Positions 23,407 to 34,895 of a stretch of DNA of 64,000 nucleotides are shown here, in pieces. The first letter of the stretch is position 1, and each line of letters starts with the position of its first letter. Below the pieces are notes generated by a model. That model was not told where the DNA came from and did no database searches. It saw nothing but the letters and a program-made list of their open reading frames with translations. Source of the stretch: Nemophila menziesii (taxonomy: Eukaryota > Streptophyta > Magnoliopsida > Boraginales > Hydrophyllaceae); contig JARWIR010000015.1 of the NCBI GenBank assembly GCA_029959085.1, positions 7,811,017-7,875,016 of the forward strand, given 5' to 3'. A program made the position numbers and the translations under genes.

Positions 23407-24957
23407 TGATGTCTCCCTAATTGTTCTTATTTTAGACCCTTGGGAGACATCATTTTTTATGTTTATTTAATCATTTTGATAGACTTTAGGACTAAAAATG
23501 CAATATTCCGAATTTCCTCTTTATTTTCTAGTATTTTTTATTTATTAAACTTTTGTGCGTAATCTTTGTATTTTAGTGGAAAGTTTGTAGGTTTTGAATA
23601 TTAGCTAGGAGAGGAATCCGAGAAGAAAGTCAAAGATCGTGATATGGAGTCAAGGCTTAGATAAATCCCGAAAAAGAATTATATTTTGAAGTTGCAAATC
23701 TGGAAAACAGGCCAAAGATTGCTGATTTCGAGGCACTTACGAGTTGATTTAGCCGCTGACCTTTGAAGAGATTATGTTCCTTATCGAGTTACGGAAATTT
23801 AGCAAGTGATTTGAGGTCAATCGGAGTTGTAACGAATCGGCTAGAGTATTTTAGTGGAGGTGGTGCAGCAGTTACGGGATTTTGGGCTTAGATAATGGAC
23901 TTGGGCCTTTAATTTATCAGCTAGGTCCAAGTCCGTTTTTTACCTTATAAAAAGAGGTTTTGACTTCTATTTTTCACACAAGTCATTATTCAGAAAGAAA
24001 AGCATCAGAGAGAAGTCAACAAATGAAGCAGAAGAAAGCTGAAGAGCTGGAGAGGGTCTATATCTCCATTCACAGCCGAATCTAATTCCGAAAATTAGGT
24101 TTTTCTTATTTTTATTTCTGTAAAACAATATGAGTCTTATTTCTTTTAATTGGGTTTTATTTTCCATTAGCATGAGCTAATTTCTCTTAGTGTTTCGCAT
24201 AATGGGTGAATCCCTAATTTATTGATTTTCATATGTTTGAATTTGGGTTTTAATTAAATCAAATTGGGTATTTTACATTTTTCTGTAATTTGTGATTATT
24301 TACTGTTCTTAGAGTCGCGAACTTATAACAGGTTTTAGTATCTAGACTATTCCACTTAGTGGCGTGTGGATCATCTTGACGGGGGGTTTAGGTGCATAAT
24401 CAATTACAAAATATAAAATAGAAACTATTTGACTTTGACGAGCGTAGTTAATTTTATGGCCAATGAGGTAATTTTAGCTTAATCATTCGAAGGTGGATCA
24501 TAATCACCCTGACGGGGTTTGTGACACCCTAGAATAGCTTCGTAGTCCGCCCTGACGGGGGTACAAAGATTCCCGAATCCCGACCAATGTCAATTGACCA
24601 ATTTGCCCCTTAAACAACATATGTTATGATATAGAGTTAGGAGAATCCCTTGCGTCTCTCAAGTACTGCTTGCTCATATTTGCGTCTCACCTATATTTAC
24701 TTGCGTCTAGTTATTTATTTGCATTTTCACATTAGTCTTTCATACTTAAGATTAATAAAAACCAACCAACCAACTATCAATCATTTATTTGCTTTCATAA
24801 GTGCAATCATTCATTAATTGATAAGCATTGTAGTTAACCATACCGTCCCTGCGAACGATCCTGTTTATCACTATTATTACTTGGGACAACCGTACACTTG
24901 CGGTTGTGGTTCTCTTTACTTATTACATTATTTTTTAGAACACACAAAGGACCACCA
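23407..24957 (+). mobile_element. Element C 5' LTR
   Basis: 1551 bp. It starts TGATGTCTCC and ends GGACCACCA, seven bases before the PBS pattern. Its sequence matches the solo LTR at 35215-36774 end to end, for example TGACGGGG blocks, CGAACGATCCTG and GGACAACCGTACACTTGCGG. It belongs to a different LTR subfamily from B and D but shares the TGATGTCTCC start. Confidence 0.9.
23946..23954 (+). promoter_or_regulatory. TATA box of element C 5' LTR
   Basis: TATAAAAAG, about 540 bp into the LTR and followed by a pyrimidine/CA-rich start region. The solo copy has TATAAAAGG in the equivalent place (minus strand, near 36222-36214). Confidence 0.6.
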
Positions 24958-24963
24958 AGTTTT

Positions 24964-24981
24964 TGGCGCCACTGCCGGGGA
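24964..24981 (+). other. Element C primer-binding site (tRNA-Asp type)
   Basis: TGGCGCCACTGCCGGGGA, complementary to the 3' end of tRNA-Asp apart from one or two bases. The distance to the LTR (six bases) is the same as in elements B and D. Confidence 0.85.
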
Positions 24982-25095
24982 CGGTAGCGTGTGACCATGG
25001 TGTTTATCCTTTAGTCACTAGTTGCATTTATTTTTATTTTTATCAGTTTTACGCTTTTTGTTTGTTCATCTTTTTCAGGTTTTTAGGTTTGGTGC

Positions 25096-27010
25096 ATGCG
25101 AAGTAGACTCTTTAAGGATCTTGAGCCATCACCTCCGATCCTTAATAATCCGGAATCATTAATCAGACTTGCTAAAAAGAGAAAGAAAGAACAAGAAGCT
25201 AGAGAAGTAGAAGAATTAGCGAACAGAATGGAAAATATTAATCTTCATAACCAAGAGAACCCAGGAGTTCAGCTAAACGGAAATGGTCAGCCACTAGTGC
25301 CTCCAGGAATTCCTAATCTTCCGGTCCCACCTGTCATTCCTAATCCTCCGGTTCAAGTTCAAATAGCCGACCCATGGTTTCTTACTGGTCCAGCACAAGA
25401 ACCATTCCTTGCCCTTACTCTTGAGATTGGCCCAGCTAATATCAATGTTCCGAGATTCCGTCCAGATTCGGGTTCGGAAACTTTCGTGGCAAGCCCAGAG
25501 AAGATCCACTTCGCGCAGTACAAAAATTTATGCAAATCTGTGATTCATACATTACGCAAGGAGTAACAAGGGAGCAAATGTATTTTGCTACATTCATATT
25601 TTTCTTAATAGATGGAGCGAGTGGTTAGCATGATTCGTAAGAACCAGGAAAGATTACGAATTGGGAACAGTTATAGGCTGCGTTTTTCGACAGATATTAT
25701 CCGTCCAACACGAGGTTAGATGCTCAACTTGAGTTAACACATTTCCGACAAGAATATGATGAAGCGTTGGGTAGAAGTTGGACGAGATTTCAGAATTGTT
25801 TACGAAGAGTCCCCAATCATGACCTTTCAGAAAAACAGCAATTGAAAAATTTCTATAATGGTCTTGAGGGGAGTTCACGCAAAGACTTAGATTTGTTATG
25901 TGGTGGTGCGTTTTTACGAGTTCAACCTGCGTATGCAAGAATTATTTTGGATAGAATAGTTGATAATGAAGTAGGATGGAATACCGTAAGAACACCAGTT
26001 AAAAGAGGAGTTAATAATGTCAACATCGAAGAGAAGTTCAACTCCTTAGTGAACAAGATACAAACCACATTAGAACAACAGTTGAGACAACTTACATTAG
26101 CCGTGAAAGAAGGTTTTTCGAATAAAAGAGTTGAGGTAAAGATTGCACAAGAGGTGTATGGATGTGAGTATTGTGGTGTGAATGATCACGATTGGGAGAA
26201 TTGTCAGAATAATCAAGAGTCTGTGATGTTTGTCTCCAATAGAGGAAACTTTAATTTGAGTGGTAATGGATATCAGCCTAACAGAAACCATCCTGGATTT
26301 CAATATTCAAATCCTAATGGGGCAGCCAATCCTATATACGCATATCAGCCGCGTCCCCAAGGTAACAACTTCAATCCAAGACTAAGGGGGACAGAATTAA
26401 GGAAACTATGTTCAGAGACAAGCTCCTCAAGAAAGTTATAACGAAACCATGAACCAAAAAGCCCTACCCGCTCAACCACAAGAAGGTGCGAATACCCTTC
26501 AGAAAACCGTTGAAAACTTAATCGCTCTCTAGACACAAGCTATTCAAAATCAGCAAGCGTCTGACACACAAATTAAACTATTAGAGAATCAGCTTGCTCA
26601 AATTTCAAAACAACTTAATCAGCGTCCACAAGGGCAACTCCCTAGTGACACAGAAACGAGACAACATGAAGATTGCAAAGCTGTTACTCTCAGAAGTGGT
26701 AAGAGCCTCCCTCCACCTCCTTTTCCTGTTATGAAAGAGAAAGAAGTTCCAATAAAAGAAAAGGATGTGGTTTAGAAAGAGAAAGATGTTGAGGTTGAAG
26801 AAATAGAGAGGCCGATTGAGGTTACAAAGAGGAAAGATGATGTTATAAGCAATCGCCCTCCTCCACCATTTCCATCTCGAGTTCAGAAAAAGGGTGATAT
26901 TGTCGATTACCAAAAGTTCTTCAATAGAGTGAGAGGCCTTAGTATTAACATTCCGTTGTTAGAAGCCATCCGAGATATTCCCAAATATACGAAGTTTTTG
27001 AAAAGAGCTC
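25096..27010 (+). pseudogene. gag: gag of element C (lightly broken)
   Basis: It starts MRSRLFKDLEP. A charged helix (KKRKKEQEAREVEELANRM) is followed by a Pro-rich stretch and the capsid. The second main piece (25767-26441) has GRSWTRFQNCLRRVPNHD and FYNGLEGSSRKDLD, the core of the retrotransposon gag domain, then a zinc knuckle CEYCGVNDHDWENC and a YAYQPRPQGNN tail. A Gln-rich coiled stretch and a Pro-rich charged segment (RPPPPFPSR-like) lead to the protease. Frame changes lie near 25560 and 26380, and stops at about 26530 and 26773. Confidence 0.85.
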
Positions 27011-27029
27011 TCACTAATAAAAGTTCGTA

Positions 27030-27796
27030 AGCAAATTACCTCCAAAGTTACTTGATCCTGGGAGCTTCACAATTCCGATATCAATTGGAGAGGAATGGAA
27101 AGGTAAGGCACTATGTGATTTGGGTGCAAGCATCAATCTTATGCCCAAATCGATCTTTGATAGACTAAAAATTGGAGAAGCAAGACCTACTTCTATGGTC
27201 TTGCAAATGGCGGATCGATCTCTTGCACATCTGGAAGGTCGAATTGAAGATGTCCTCGTTAAGGCAGGTACTTAGTATTTCCCGTTGATTTTGTTATTCT
27301 TGAATACGACGCGGATAGGAATGTCCCCATTATTTTGGGAAGGCCATTCCTAGCCACGGGGCGTACATTGATTGATGTAGAAAACGGTGAATTGACGATG
27401 AGAATCCAAGACGACGAGGACAAATTTCATGTGTTCCGAGCTATGAAGTTTCCAGATTCTCAAGAAGATTGCTTTCGAATGGATGTAGTTGAGCATGCCA
27501 CACAAGAGGTATATAATGAATTTACTTATGATGATATCTTGCAGGTAGCTTTAACTATTGATGCACCTGAGTTCATGGAAGAGCTTGCCGAAACAGTAGC
27601 AGCTCTTAATTCTGAGAATCCTAAGTATAGGCGTCCTGCCTATGAACCTGTGAGAGAACCAGGGGAGATTGTTCCTAAAAAGAAGCCTTCAATCGAATCT
27701 CCTCGGCAGTTGGAAGAAAATCCATTACCAGCACACTTGAGGTATACGTATTTAGGTACTAATGAAATCTACCAGTTATTGTTTCCGCAAATTTAA
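27030..27796 (+). pseudogene. Aspartic protease and linker of element C
   Basis: LPPKLLDPGSFTIPISIG, then the active site ALCDLGASINLMPKS with the catalytic Asp kept, then MADRSLAHLEGRIEDVLV, a stop at about 27272, and [20 protein letters not shown]. The linker that follows is acidic and ends LPAHLRYTYLGTNE, the usual start of the RT region in this group. The stop in the middle means one repair-like mutation away from open; as it stands no full protease is made. Confidence 0.85.
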
Positions 27797-27819
27797 CAGG
27801 TCCTCAAGAAGATAAACTG

Positions 27820-28815
27820 TTGCGTGTGTTGAGAGACAACAAAGAGGCAATAGGTTGGACAATTGCTGACATCAAAGGCATTAGTCCCTCCTATTGTCAA
27901 CACAAAATCATACTTGAAGATGATAACGCACGCTCAGTTGAAGGTCAAAGGATATTAATGTCTGCTATGAAAGAGGTAGTGAAGAAGGAAGTTATGAAGC
28001 TGTTAGACGCGGGGATTATCTATCCCATATCGAGTAGTGAATGGGTGAGTCCTGTTTAATGTGTGCCAAAGAAAGGAGGAATTACAACAGTTCTAAACGC
28101 TCAGAATGAAGCCATTCCTTCAAGAACGGTTGTTGGATGGAGAGTTTTTATGGATTACCGAAAATTGAATAAGGCCACCAGGAAAGATCACTTCCCCTTG
28201 CCCTTCATTGATCAGATGTTAGATAAATTGGTTGGTAGAGAGTACTATTGTTTCTTAGATGGCTATTCTGGGTACAATCAGATCTATGTGGCCCCAGAAG
28301 ATCAACATAAAACAACATTTACATGTCCCTTTGGTACTTTTGCATATCGCAGAATGCCATTTGGGTTGTGTAATGCACCTGCTACCTTTCAGAGATGTAT
28401 GATGGCTATCTTCTGGGATATGATTGATAATTTTCTTGAAGTTTTTATGGATGATTTCTCTGTGTTTGGTGATGATTTTGATAAATGTTTACATAACTTG
28501 GAGAAAGTGTTAATCAGATGCAAGGAAACAGATTTGGTCTTAAACTGGGAGAAGTGTCATTTCATGGTTCGCGAAGGTATAGTTCTGGGTCACAAGGTTT
28601 CAAGTGCTGGGTTAGAGGTTGATAGAGCGAAAATAGAGGTAATTAAAACTCTTCCCCATCCTATTTCTGTTAAAGGGGTAAGAAGTTTTCTTGGCCATGC
28701 TGGTTTTTATAGGCGTTTCATTAAAGATTTTTCTAAGATTGCTAAACCGCTATGTAACTTACTTGAAAAGGATTCCAAATTCTTTTTTGATGAAGCTTGC
28801 TTAGCGGCTTTCTAA
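27820..28815 (+). pseudogene. Reverse transcriptase of element C
   Basis: RT in two open pieces separated by one TAA at 28057-28059, in the place of Gln in element A (VQCVPK). The first has KEAIGWTIADIKGISP and IIYPISSSEWVSPV. The second (28063-28815, 250 codons) has WRVFMDYRKLNKAT, CFLDGYSGYNQI, FGLCNAPATFQRCM, the catalytic FMDDFSVFGDD, and VRSFLGHAGFYRRFIKDFSKIAKPLC. All RT motif residues are intact. Another TAA at 28813-28815, in the place of a Gln, ends it before RNase H. Confidence 0.92.
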
Positions 28816-29560
28816 GCAATCAAAGAAAATCTTATTTCTTCTCCTATAGTATTACCTCCAGATTGGAGTTTACCTTTAGAAGTTATGTGTGATGCTAGTG
28901 ATTTGTGTATGGGAGCTGTATTGGGACAAAGAAAAGATAAGATATTTCATTCGATTTATGTGTGATGCTAGTAAAACTTTCAATGGTTCTCAAATTAATT
29001 ATACAGTTACAGAGAAAGAATTGCTAGAAGTTGTGTATGCATTCGATAAGTTTTGCTCTTATCTTCTTGGAGCGAAAGTTATTGTTTATACATATCATTC
29101 AGCTATCAGATATCTTATGGATAAGAAAGATGCTAAACCGAGGTTAATCAGATGGGTTTTATTGCTTCAAGAATTCGATTTAGAGATTAAGGCTAGAAAG
29201 GGTTGTGAGAAACAGGTTGCAGATCATCTATCGCGTCTTGAAGGTTCAGAGACAAATGGTGGAACTGAAATAGTTAGAGAAGAATTTCCATACGAGAGCT
29301 TATTTGCTGTTCGTGATTATGAAGCTCCTTGGTATGCAGATATTGCGAATTTAATTGTAAGTGATTCTTTTCCTGAAGGATCCACTTATCAAGACAGAAA
29401 GAGGTTAGCTCATCGTGCTAGACAATTATTTTGGGAGGATCCTTTCCTCTACAAAGTATGTGCTGACCAAATGGTAAGACGATGTGTAGCCAAGGAAGAA
29501 ATAGATGCGATTATACTGGGTGTCATGATTCACTCTACGGAGGACACTTCAAGGGGATAG
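28816..29560 (+). pseudogene. RNase H domain of element C
   Basis: It continues from [32 protein letters not shown], a short frame slip near 28960 with a repeated MCDAS-like motif, then [30 protein letters not shown] and [10 protein letters not shown]. The YHS motif replaces the TDHS of element A, so a conserved acidic residue is lost and activity is doubtful. The domain is followed by an acidic linker and ends at TAG 29558-29560. Confidence 0.88.
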
Positions 29561-30659
29561 AACTGCCGCTAAGGTATTCCAATCCGGTTTTTATTGGCCT
29601 ACACTTGTAAAAGATTGTCATAATTATGTGAAGAAATGTGCGAGATGCTAGTTTACCGGAAATATATCCAAGAGGGATGAAATGCCACGTAATAATGTGT
29701 TGGAAGTTGAAATATTTGATGTTTGGGGTATAGATTTTATGGGTCCGTTCGTTCCTTCAAATGGTAACCTCTACATCTTATTAGCTGTTGATTACGTGTC
29801 TAAATGGGTAGAAGTTGTGGCTCTACCAACTAATGATTCACGAGTGGTGATTAAGTTCTTGAAATCACATATCTTCACTAGACATGGTACACCTAGAGTG
29901 ATTATTAACGATGGAGGATCTCATTTCGTTAATAAGTATTTGAAGACTGTCCTAGAGAAGTATGGAGTGAGACACCGTGTATCTACTGCATATCATCCAC
30001 AATCCAATGGTCAAGATGAAGTTTCGAATCGTGAAGTAAAGTCAATCCTAGAGAAGACTGTTGGTCCTACAAGAAAAGATTGGTCAATGAAGTTAGATGA
30101 CGCATTGTGGGCCTATCGTACTGCGTTCAAGACTCCAGTTGGTGCGTCTCCGTATCGTGTGGTGTATGGTAAGGCTTGTCACTTACCTCTTGAGCTCGAA
30201 ATGGGTGCCTATTGGGCAATTGCGCAGTTGAACTTAGATCCTACCTTAGCCGGAGAGAATCGTATGATGAAGCGTAACGAACTTGATGAATTCCGATTGA
30301 ATGCCTATGAAAATGCTAAACTCTACAAAGAAAACACTAAGACATGGCATGACAATCGGATTCGTGTGAAGAACTTTGAAGTGGGTCAAAAAGTATTGAA
30401 GTATAACTCAAAGTTCAGCAATTATCCGGGTAAGTTAAGGTCTAAGTGGTCGGGTCCATACATTGTGACCAAAGTTACACCTCATGTGGCGATAGAAATA
30501 GAACATCCACTCGAGAACCGCACCTTCATGGTGAACGGTCATCGTTTAAAGATATACCATGGAGGTGAAGATACTAACCGCTTGGAAGATCCACATCCCG
30601 GGGAGGTCATGTATCTCCTCGAAGCTCCTTATAAGCGTGAGGTAACACGTCGAGCTTAA
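29561..30659 (+). pseudogene. Integrase of element C
   Basis: A zinc-binding part (HH...CC, with KKCARC near 29634) is followed by a stop where a Gln is expected (29649-29651). Then there is an open run of 325 codons from 29682. The core shows [11 protein letters not shown] (first Asp), [11 protein letters not shown] (second Asp) and [11 protein letters not shown] (Glu), so the DDE set is complete. The C-terminal module has [27 protein letters not shown] and [16 protein letters not shown]. It is the best-preserved enzyme domain of the window. Confidence 0.92.
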
Positions 30660-31630
30660 CGACGTTAAACAAAAGCCAATTCATTGTATATTAGTTTGAG
30701 TTTTTCATTTTCGTAGTGTAAATTATTTTGATTTTCATAAATTTAGTGTTTGTTAGTAAGAAATGAGGAAGGGTAGTTGTTTTTTATGATTTCAGGGGTA
30801 AAAATGTCATGAGTTTAGGGTCAAAAGGGCGAAAATAGTAGAAAAATTGGTGGTGTTCCAGGGGCAAAACCGGGAACCGGGTGTGACGTTGTAACCCACC
30901 CATGAACACGCAAGAGTTGGCGTCTTGGTTCGCGAAGTCGACGCAAACCGAGGCCCTGGTTTTGCACAAACCGGGGACCCGGTTTCAAGAGCTGAAAAAT
31001 TCGAAAAGTTCTGACCCAGCGTCTTGGGCCCAGCCCTTTGCTGCGTCACCACCTGCGTGTCCGTTCGCGCCGTCGACGCAAACTGGGAACCAGGTTTCGC
31101 ACAAACCGGGAACCCGATTTCGAGAGGTGAATTTTCTGACCTAGCATATTGGGGTCCAGCCAATTATTGCGTCTGAGGTAAAAAAAAATTAAGCAATTGT
31201 TTCGCGCCGACACAGCGACGCGAAACCGGGAACCCGGTTTCCTCTGTGATGAGGCGGTTTTTGCCTTTTTAACCTAGTTTTCTTAGCCTCTTCTGCATGT
31301 TTTTACCAAAAAACGCTCCCATAACCTTCCCACCTCCGAAAATCATCATCAAAACCTATAAAAACCATCAAATCCTACCCTATTTCATCACATTAACATA
31401 AAATCTACTCACCTCCTCTCCAAAATATCATCAAATCCTTAGTTTTTCACCAAGATTGTTCTTCACCCAATTCTTAAATTAAACCCAATTCTTGCTTCTC
31501 CCACATAAATTAACCATTACCCATCTCATATTCCACCTTAATCTTCAATTCCTAAACCTCAAAACATCAAAGCTCTAAGCTTTTCTCTAGCTTCTCACTA
31601 TTTGAAGTTTTGAGTTTGGGGTGGAAAGAG
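30660..31630 (+). other. Element C pol-env spacer with CCGG-rich repeats
   Basis: Noncoding. 30855-31250 is GC-rich, with repeated ACCGGGAACCCGGTTTC-like palindromes (for example near 30870, 30969, 31105 and 31205), alternating with GTCGACGCAAACNGGG units. The 31310-31560 part is C-rich and T-poor, like a leader. It ends at TTTGAGTTTGGGGTGG (31610-31625), a purine tract just before the env-like ORF. Confidence 0.7.
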
Positions 31631-32410
31631 ATGACTAACAGAACCGGTAATTTTCGAAAAACTGCTCCTAGAAAAAGAACCACCATTGGTGGTACTCCAG
31701 AACAAGCTATTGAGATTCCTGATTCGCGTCCAAAACGCAAGACTGGAGAGGTTAAGCTTGCTCCCAAGAGAAAAGAAATCACAGGTCAGACTAATCCAAA
31801 GAAGAGAAGATTAATTGATGAACCAGAAAGTGAGGAAGAACATGAAGATGAGATTGAAAAATAAATTGAGGATGAGAGCGAACAAGAAGTTCCGGAAGTA
31901 CCAGTTCAACAGAAACCCCCGCGTAGAAAGATGTGTGCTCACAAGCCAAAGAGGGTTTACACTTCTTGGAATGATCAGGTTCGTGATAGAATTGAATTTT
32001 TGAAGTTTGGTGAGGAGATGGACTTTCCTAAGGGTCTTATGAAGAGTGCTTTCAAAGAGTATGTTGTTGCTTGTGACAAGTTTGGTTGGAAAGAATTGAG
32101 AGAAAGGAAGCTTGAGTTTATTCCTACCTTAGTGCGAGAATTTTATGAAGGTTTAGCCATTTCCCGTGAGGCAATTGAAATTCGCAAAAAGGTAGTTCCT
32201 TTTTCTATTGAACTTATTCGAAAATCTTTGAAATTACCCAACTTTACTGGATTATGTCCGTTCCAAGAATCCCTTAATGATCCTTCTTTCGATTATGAAT
32301 CCCTTTGGGGAACTGTGCTTATTATTGGGGCTAGCCCAATTCCGGAGGGAAAAGGTTTAGCCATTTCCCTTGATAAGCTTCTTTGGAATTTGGCGCTTCT
32401 TGATAAGTAG
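31631..32410 (+). pseudogene. env-like / putative plant transposon protein ORF of element C (one stop)
   Basis: It starts MTNRTGNFRKTAPRKRTT, a basic nuclear-type N-terminus (PKRKTG, PKKRRL), then an acidic stretch. TAA at 31862-31864 interrupts it; the frame continues unchanged to 32410 with WNDQVRDRIEFLKF, LEFIPTLVREFYEGL, KKVVPFSIELIRKSLKL and SLDKLLWNLALLDK. The VREFY motif and the position after integrase match the env-like ORF of Athila elements, also seen in B. I see no signal peptide or membrane anchor, so an envelope role is not supported by the sequence. The 3' end may be truncated at the junction with D. Confidence 0.7.
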
Positions 32411-32894
32411 GTTGTAGTGGATAGTAAGATTGAGGTCGAGGTTGATAATATGTCTCTTGATTTCTGACCCAATTTTTATTTTGTGGGGGTTGATAATTAG
32501 CGTAACTTCCTTGAGGATGATAGTAACCATTAGAATAATGGTTTCTTTGATGAGATACGAAGGAAGTTGGGGCTATATTATTCATGCAATTCTCCCACGA
32601 ATGGTTTCTTGCTCCACAACTAGGACATGAAGGTAAAGTATGTACTAGATTTCCTTGAGCTAGTTTTCGCGCTTGTTCTCGTAATTCCTCAAGTTGTTGG
32701 TTTAACTCTTTGAGCTTTAGAGATTCTAAAGTCTCTGTTTGTTTTTCTGATTTAATCGGCCAACTTCTCTTGGTTTCAAGAACGAACTCCATAATTATAT
32801 TAACTTCTGCCCGATCTAATAATACAAAACTTTCCTTTCCTAATAAATCTGCTCTTGCCTGGAAAAAAATCTTTAAAACAAAAACTAAAAACAA
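32411..32894 (-). pseudogene. gag: gag fragment of element D
   Basis: The minus-strand frame has a coiled stretch (LKELNQQLEELREQARKLA), then a zinc knuckle CPSCGARNHSWENC and a Tyr/Gln/Pro-rich tail (NYQPPQNKNW, YYQPRPQSYYPLQPTYQ). This is the nucleocapsid end of an Athila-like Gag. The capsid part is missing between here and the PBS. The last ~20 codons at the left run into element C sequence and are not Gag. Confidence 0.75.
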
Positions 32895-32958
32895 AAGCGT
32901 AAAATAGAACTAACTAAAATATAAGCACTAGATAATTGCACAAGGACTAACGATGTAG

Positions 32959-32976
32959 TCCCCGGCAGCGGCGCCA
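32959..32976 (-). other. Element D primer-binding site (tRNA-Asp type)
   Basis: TGGCGCCGCTGCCGGGGA on the minus strand, identical to that of element B and six bases from the LTR end at 32983. Confidence 0.85.
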
Positions 32977-33596
32977 AAAACTTGGTGTCGCCTAAGGTGT
33001 GATAAAAAGATGTATAAAATAAGTGCAAATAAACACCCTAAGCTGAGCACGGTTCTGCAAGTATACAGATCATATGCAAGTTTTAATGAATAATTAGAAT
33101 TCGTTCCTCAGGGACTACGAAGGTTAAGAAGAACTTATGCAAATATTCAAGTGCAAATATGAGAGCTAGAGATGATAATACGCAAGTAGAAAGAAAGAAA
33201 GATATATTTTTATTTGGTTTTTGATAAAAGAAAATTAAACTAATAATTTAAAAGACAGAAAATAAATAAACGAAAGGAAAAGAAGATAGTATGAAGTCTA
33301 GTTTGAGTAATTAGCATGTAATCCCCACTAGTTTTGCCGTTCTAAACATGTAAGGTATGAATCATGTAGTATTTCAATAGTTTAGTTTCAATTGCGCTAG
33401 GTAGTTTCAAATAGGGTTTACCTGTGTCAATAAAAACCTAAGCAAACTGTTCCTGCAATTGATTAAATAGCAATACACTAAACCATTGACTATCTAGTTA
33501 GGCTGGGTTGTCAGATCAAACCTTATTCTAGACGTTATGTGCTAATTCTATAGTCAAATATACCGGTTATCTAACAACTATGATGGTAATCCTATA

Positions 33597-34895
33597 GGGT
33601 AAAAGAAGAAAAAGGGCCTAAGACCACCTTTGTTTTATAAAATAGGGCCCCAATTGGAACCTAACTAGCCTAATTGGAACCCAACTAAAAAAACACATAA
33701 AACCCACCCCCCTCCCCATTTATTTGTCGAGCACCACAATAAAACCACCCTTCTCCCCATTGCTGCTGCCGAACAGCAACCTAGAAAACCCACCCACCTC
33801 CCCATTTATCTCCCGTCGCACCGCCACCACCATCGACCTTCGACCTCCGTTGCAGCACCACCAACAAGAACCACTGCTGCAGATCTCGACCATTGCTGCA
33901 AATCTCGAGCTTCTTCATCAAAGCACTCCGATCTATTCTGATCTCGTTTCTCACCACCACCATGAACCGCCGCGCGAGCCTCTGCTCTCCACCACCGCGA
34001 ATCAGATCTGGTCTGACCTTGTTTCTCACCACAGCGCGAGCTTCTTCTTCTTCTCCACTGCTGTGACGAGTTCCTCCACCGCCGCCCTTTCCTTCTGATT
34101 CCGCCGCTCCAGCGCACCACCACTTCGATTTATTCAGATCTCCTCCAGTTCGATGCACCAGATCTGATCCTTCACCATATCAAGAGTGTATCAATTCGTC
34201 ACCACAGCAACACCATCACCACGAACTCCGTAGCAGCGCACCACCACCACCATCGACCTCCGTTCAAGCGAGCTTCCCATTTCCGGCGAGATCACTGTAA
34301 AACCACCGCCAACAACCCCACTCCGTTGCGCGCATCAGTACCACAAACACGAACCCTCTGCTGCGCACCACCCCATCGCAGCTGTTCCAACCCTCAACAC
34401 CACCACCCCTCAACACCACCACCGATCTGAAATTGGTTGTTGTGTTTGTTTTAATTTTTTTTTAATTATATATTGTTCTTTTTTTTGCAACAGGGGCATT
34501 TTCAGATCTGGTTATTAAGGGGGTAAATACACCCTGTTTTGCTATTTTAGGGGGTAAACTGGTATTTTAGGGGGTAACCATGATTTTTAGGGGGTAAGAA
34601 TGATATTTTAGGGGGTATATCCCCCCGTTTTGGACTAGCCCGTTATTTTGGACAATATGGACTTAAAGAACTTAACTAAAAAATGGACTTAACTTAAAAA
34701 ACGGTGGGCGTGTACCCCTAAAAAATAAAATAGGGGGATCTACCCCCAAAAAATTCAAAAAACAGCGGGTGCGAACCCCCTAAAACGTGACCCTAACCAG
34801 CCAAAAAATCTAGTTAGGCCCTTAAAAAACATAAAAAAAAGTGGGCCCTTAAAATTCTCTTTTTTGAATTTTAGGCCTCAAAAAGTATATTCCTC
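33597..34895. mobile_element. Nonautonomous Mutator-like element (possible Pack-MULE)
   Basis: A 1299-bp insert in the D LTR, flanked by a perfect 9-bp duplication AATCCTATA (33588-33596 and 34896-34904), the Mutator TSD length. The ends form an imperfect long inverted repeat: GGCCTAA at bases 19-25 from both ends, AGGGCCC near base 50, and CCTAACTAG further in. No transposase is present. The inside (33720-34400) is rich in CACCACC and CTCC, with much higher GC than the surroundings, like a captured first exon or 5' leader of a host gene. The 124-codon frame at 33724-34098 is low-complexity and not recognised. The right half has GGGGGTA and TACCCCC repeats (34515-34800). Confidence 0.75.

Larger units (their letters stand above)
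24958..32410 (+). mobile_element. Athila-like element C, internal region
   Basis: The order gag, protease, RT, RNase H, integrase, spacer, env-like ORF is complete over 7.4 kb. Damage is light: single stops and a few frame changes, most of them explained by C-to-T changes. The region ends abruptly at about 32410, where minus-strand sequence of element D begins, so the 3' noncoding part and 3' LTR are missing. Confidence 0.85.

Noticed and set aside
33724..34098. 124-codon Pro/His/Ser-rich frame and antisense frames at 33781-34158
   Set aside because: Low-complexity CACC/CTCC sequence inside the Mutator-like element; open on both strands because of composition.
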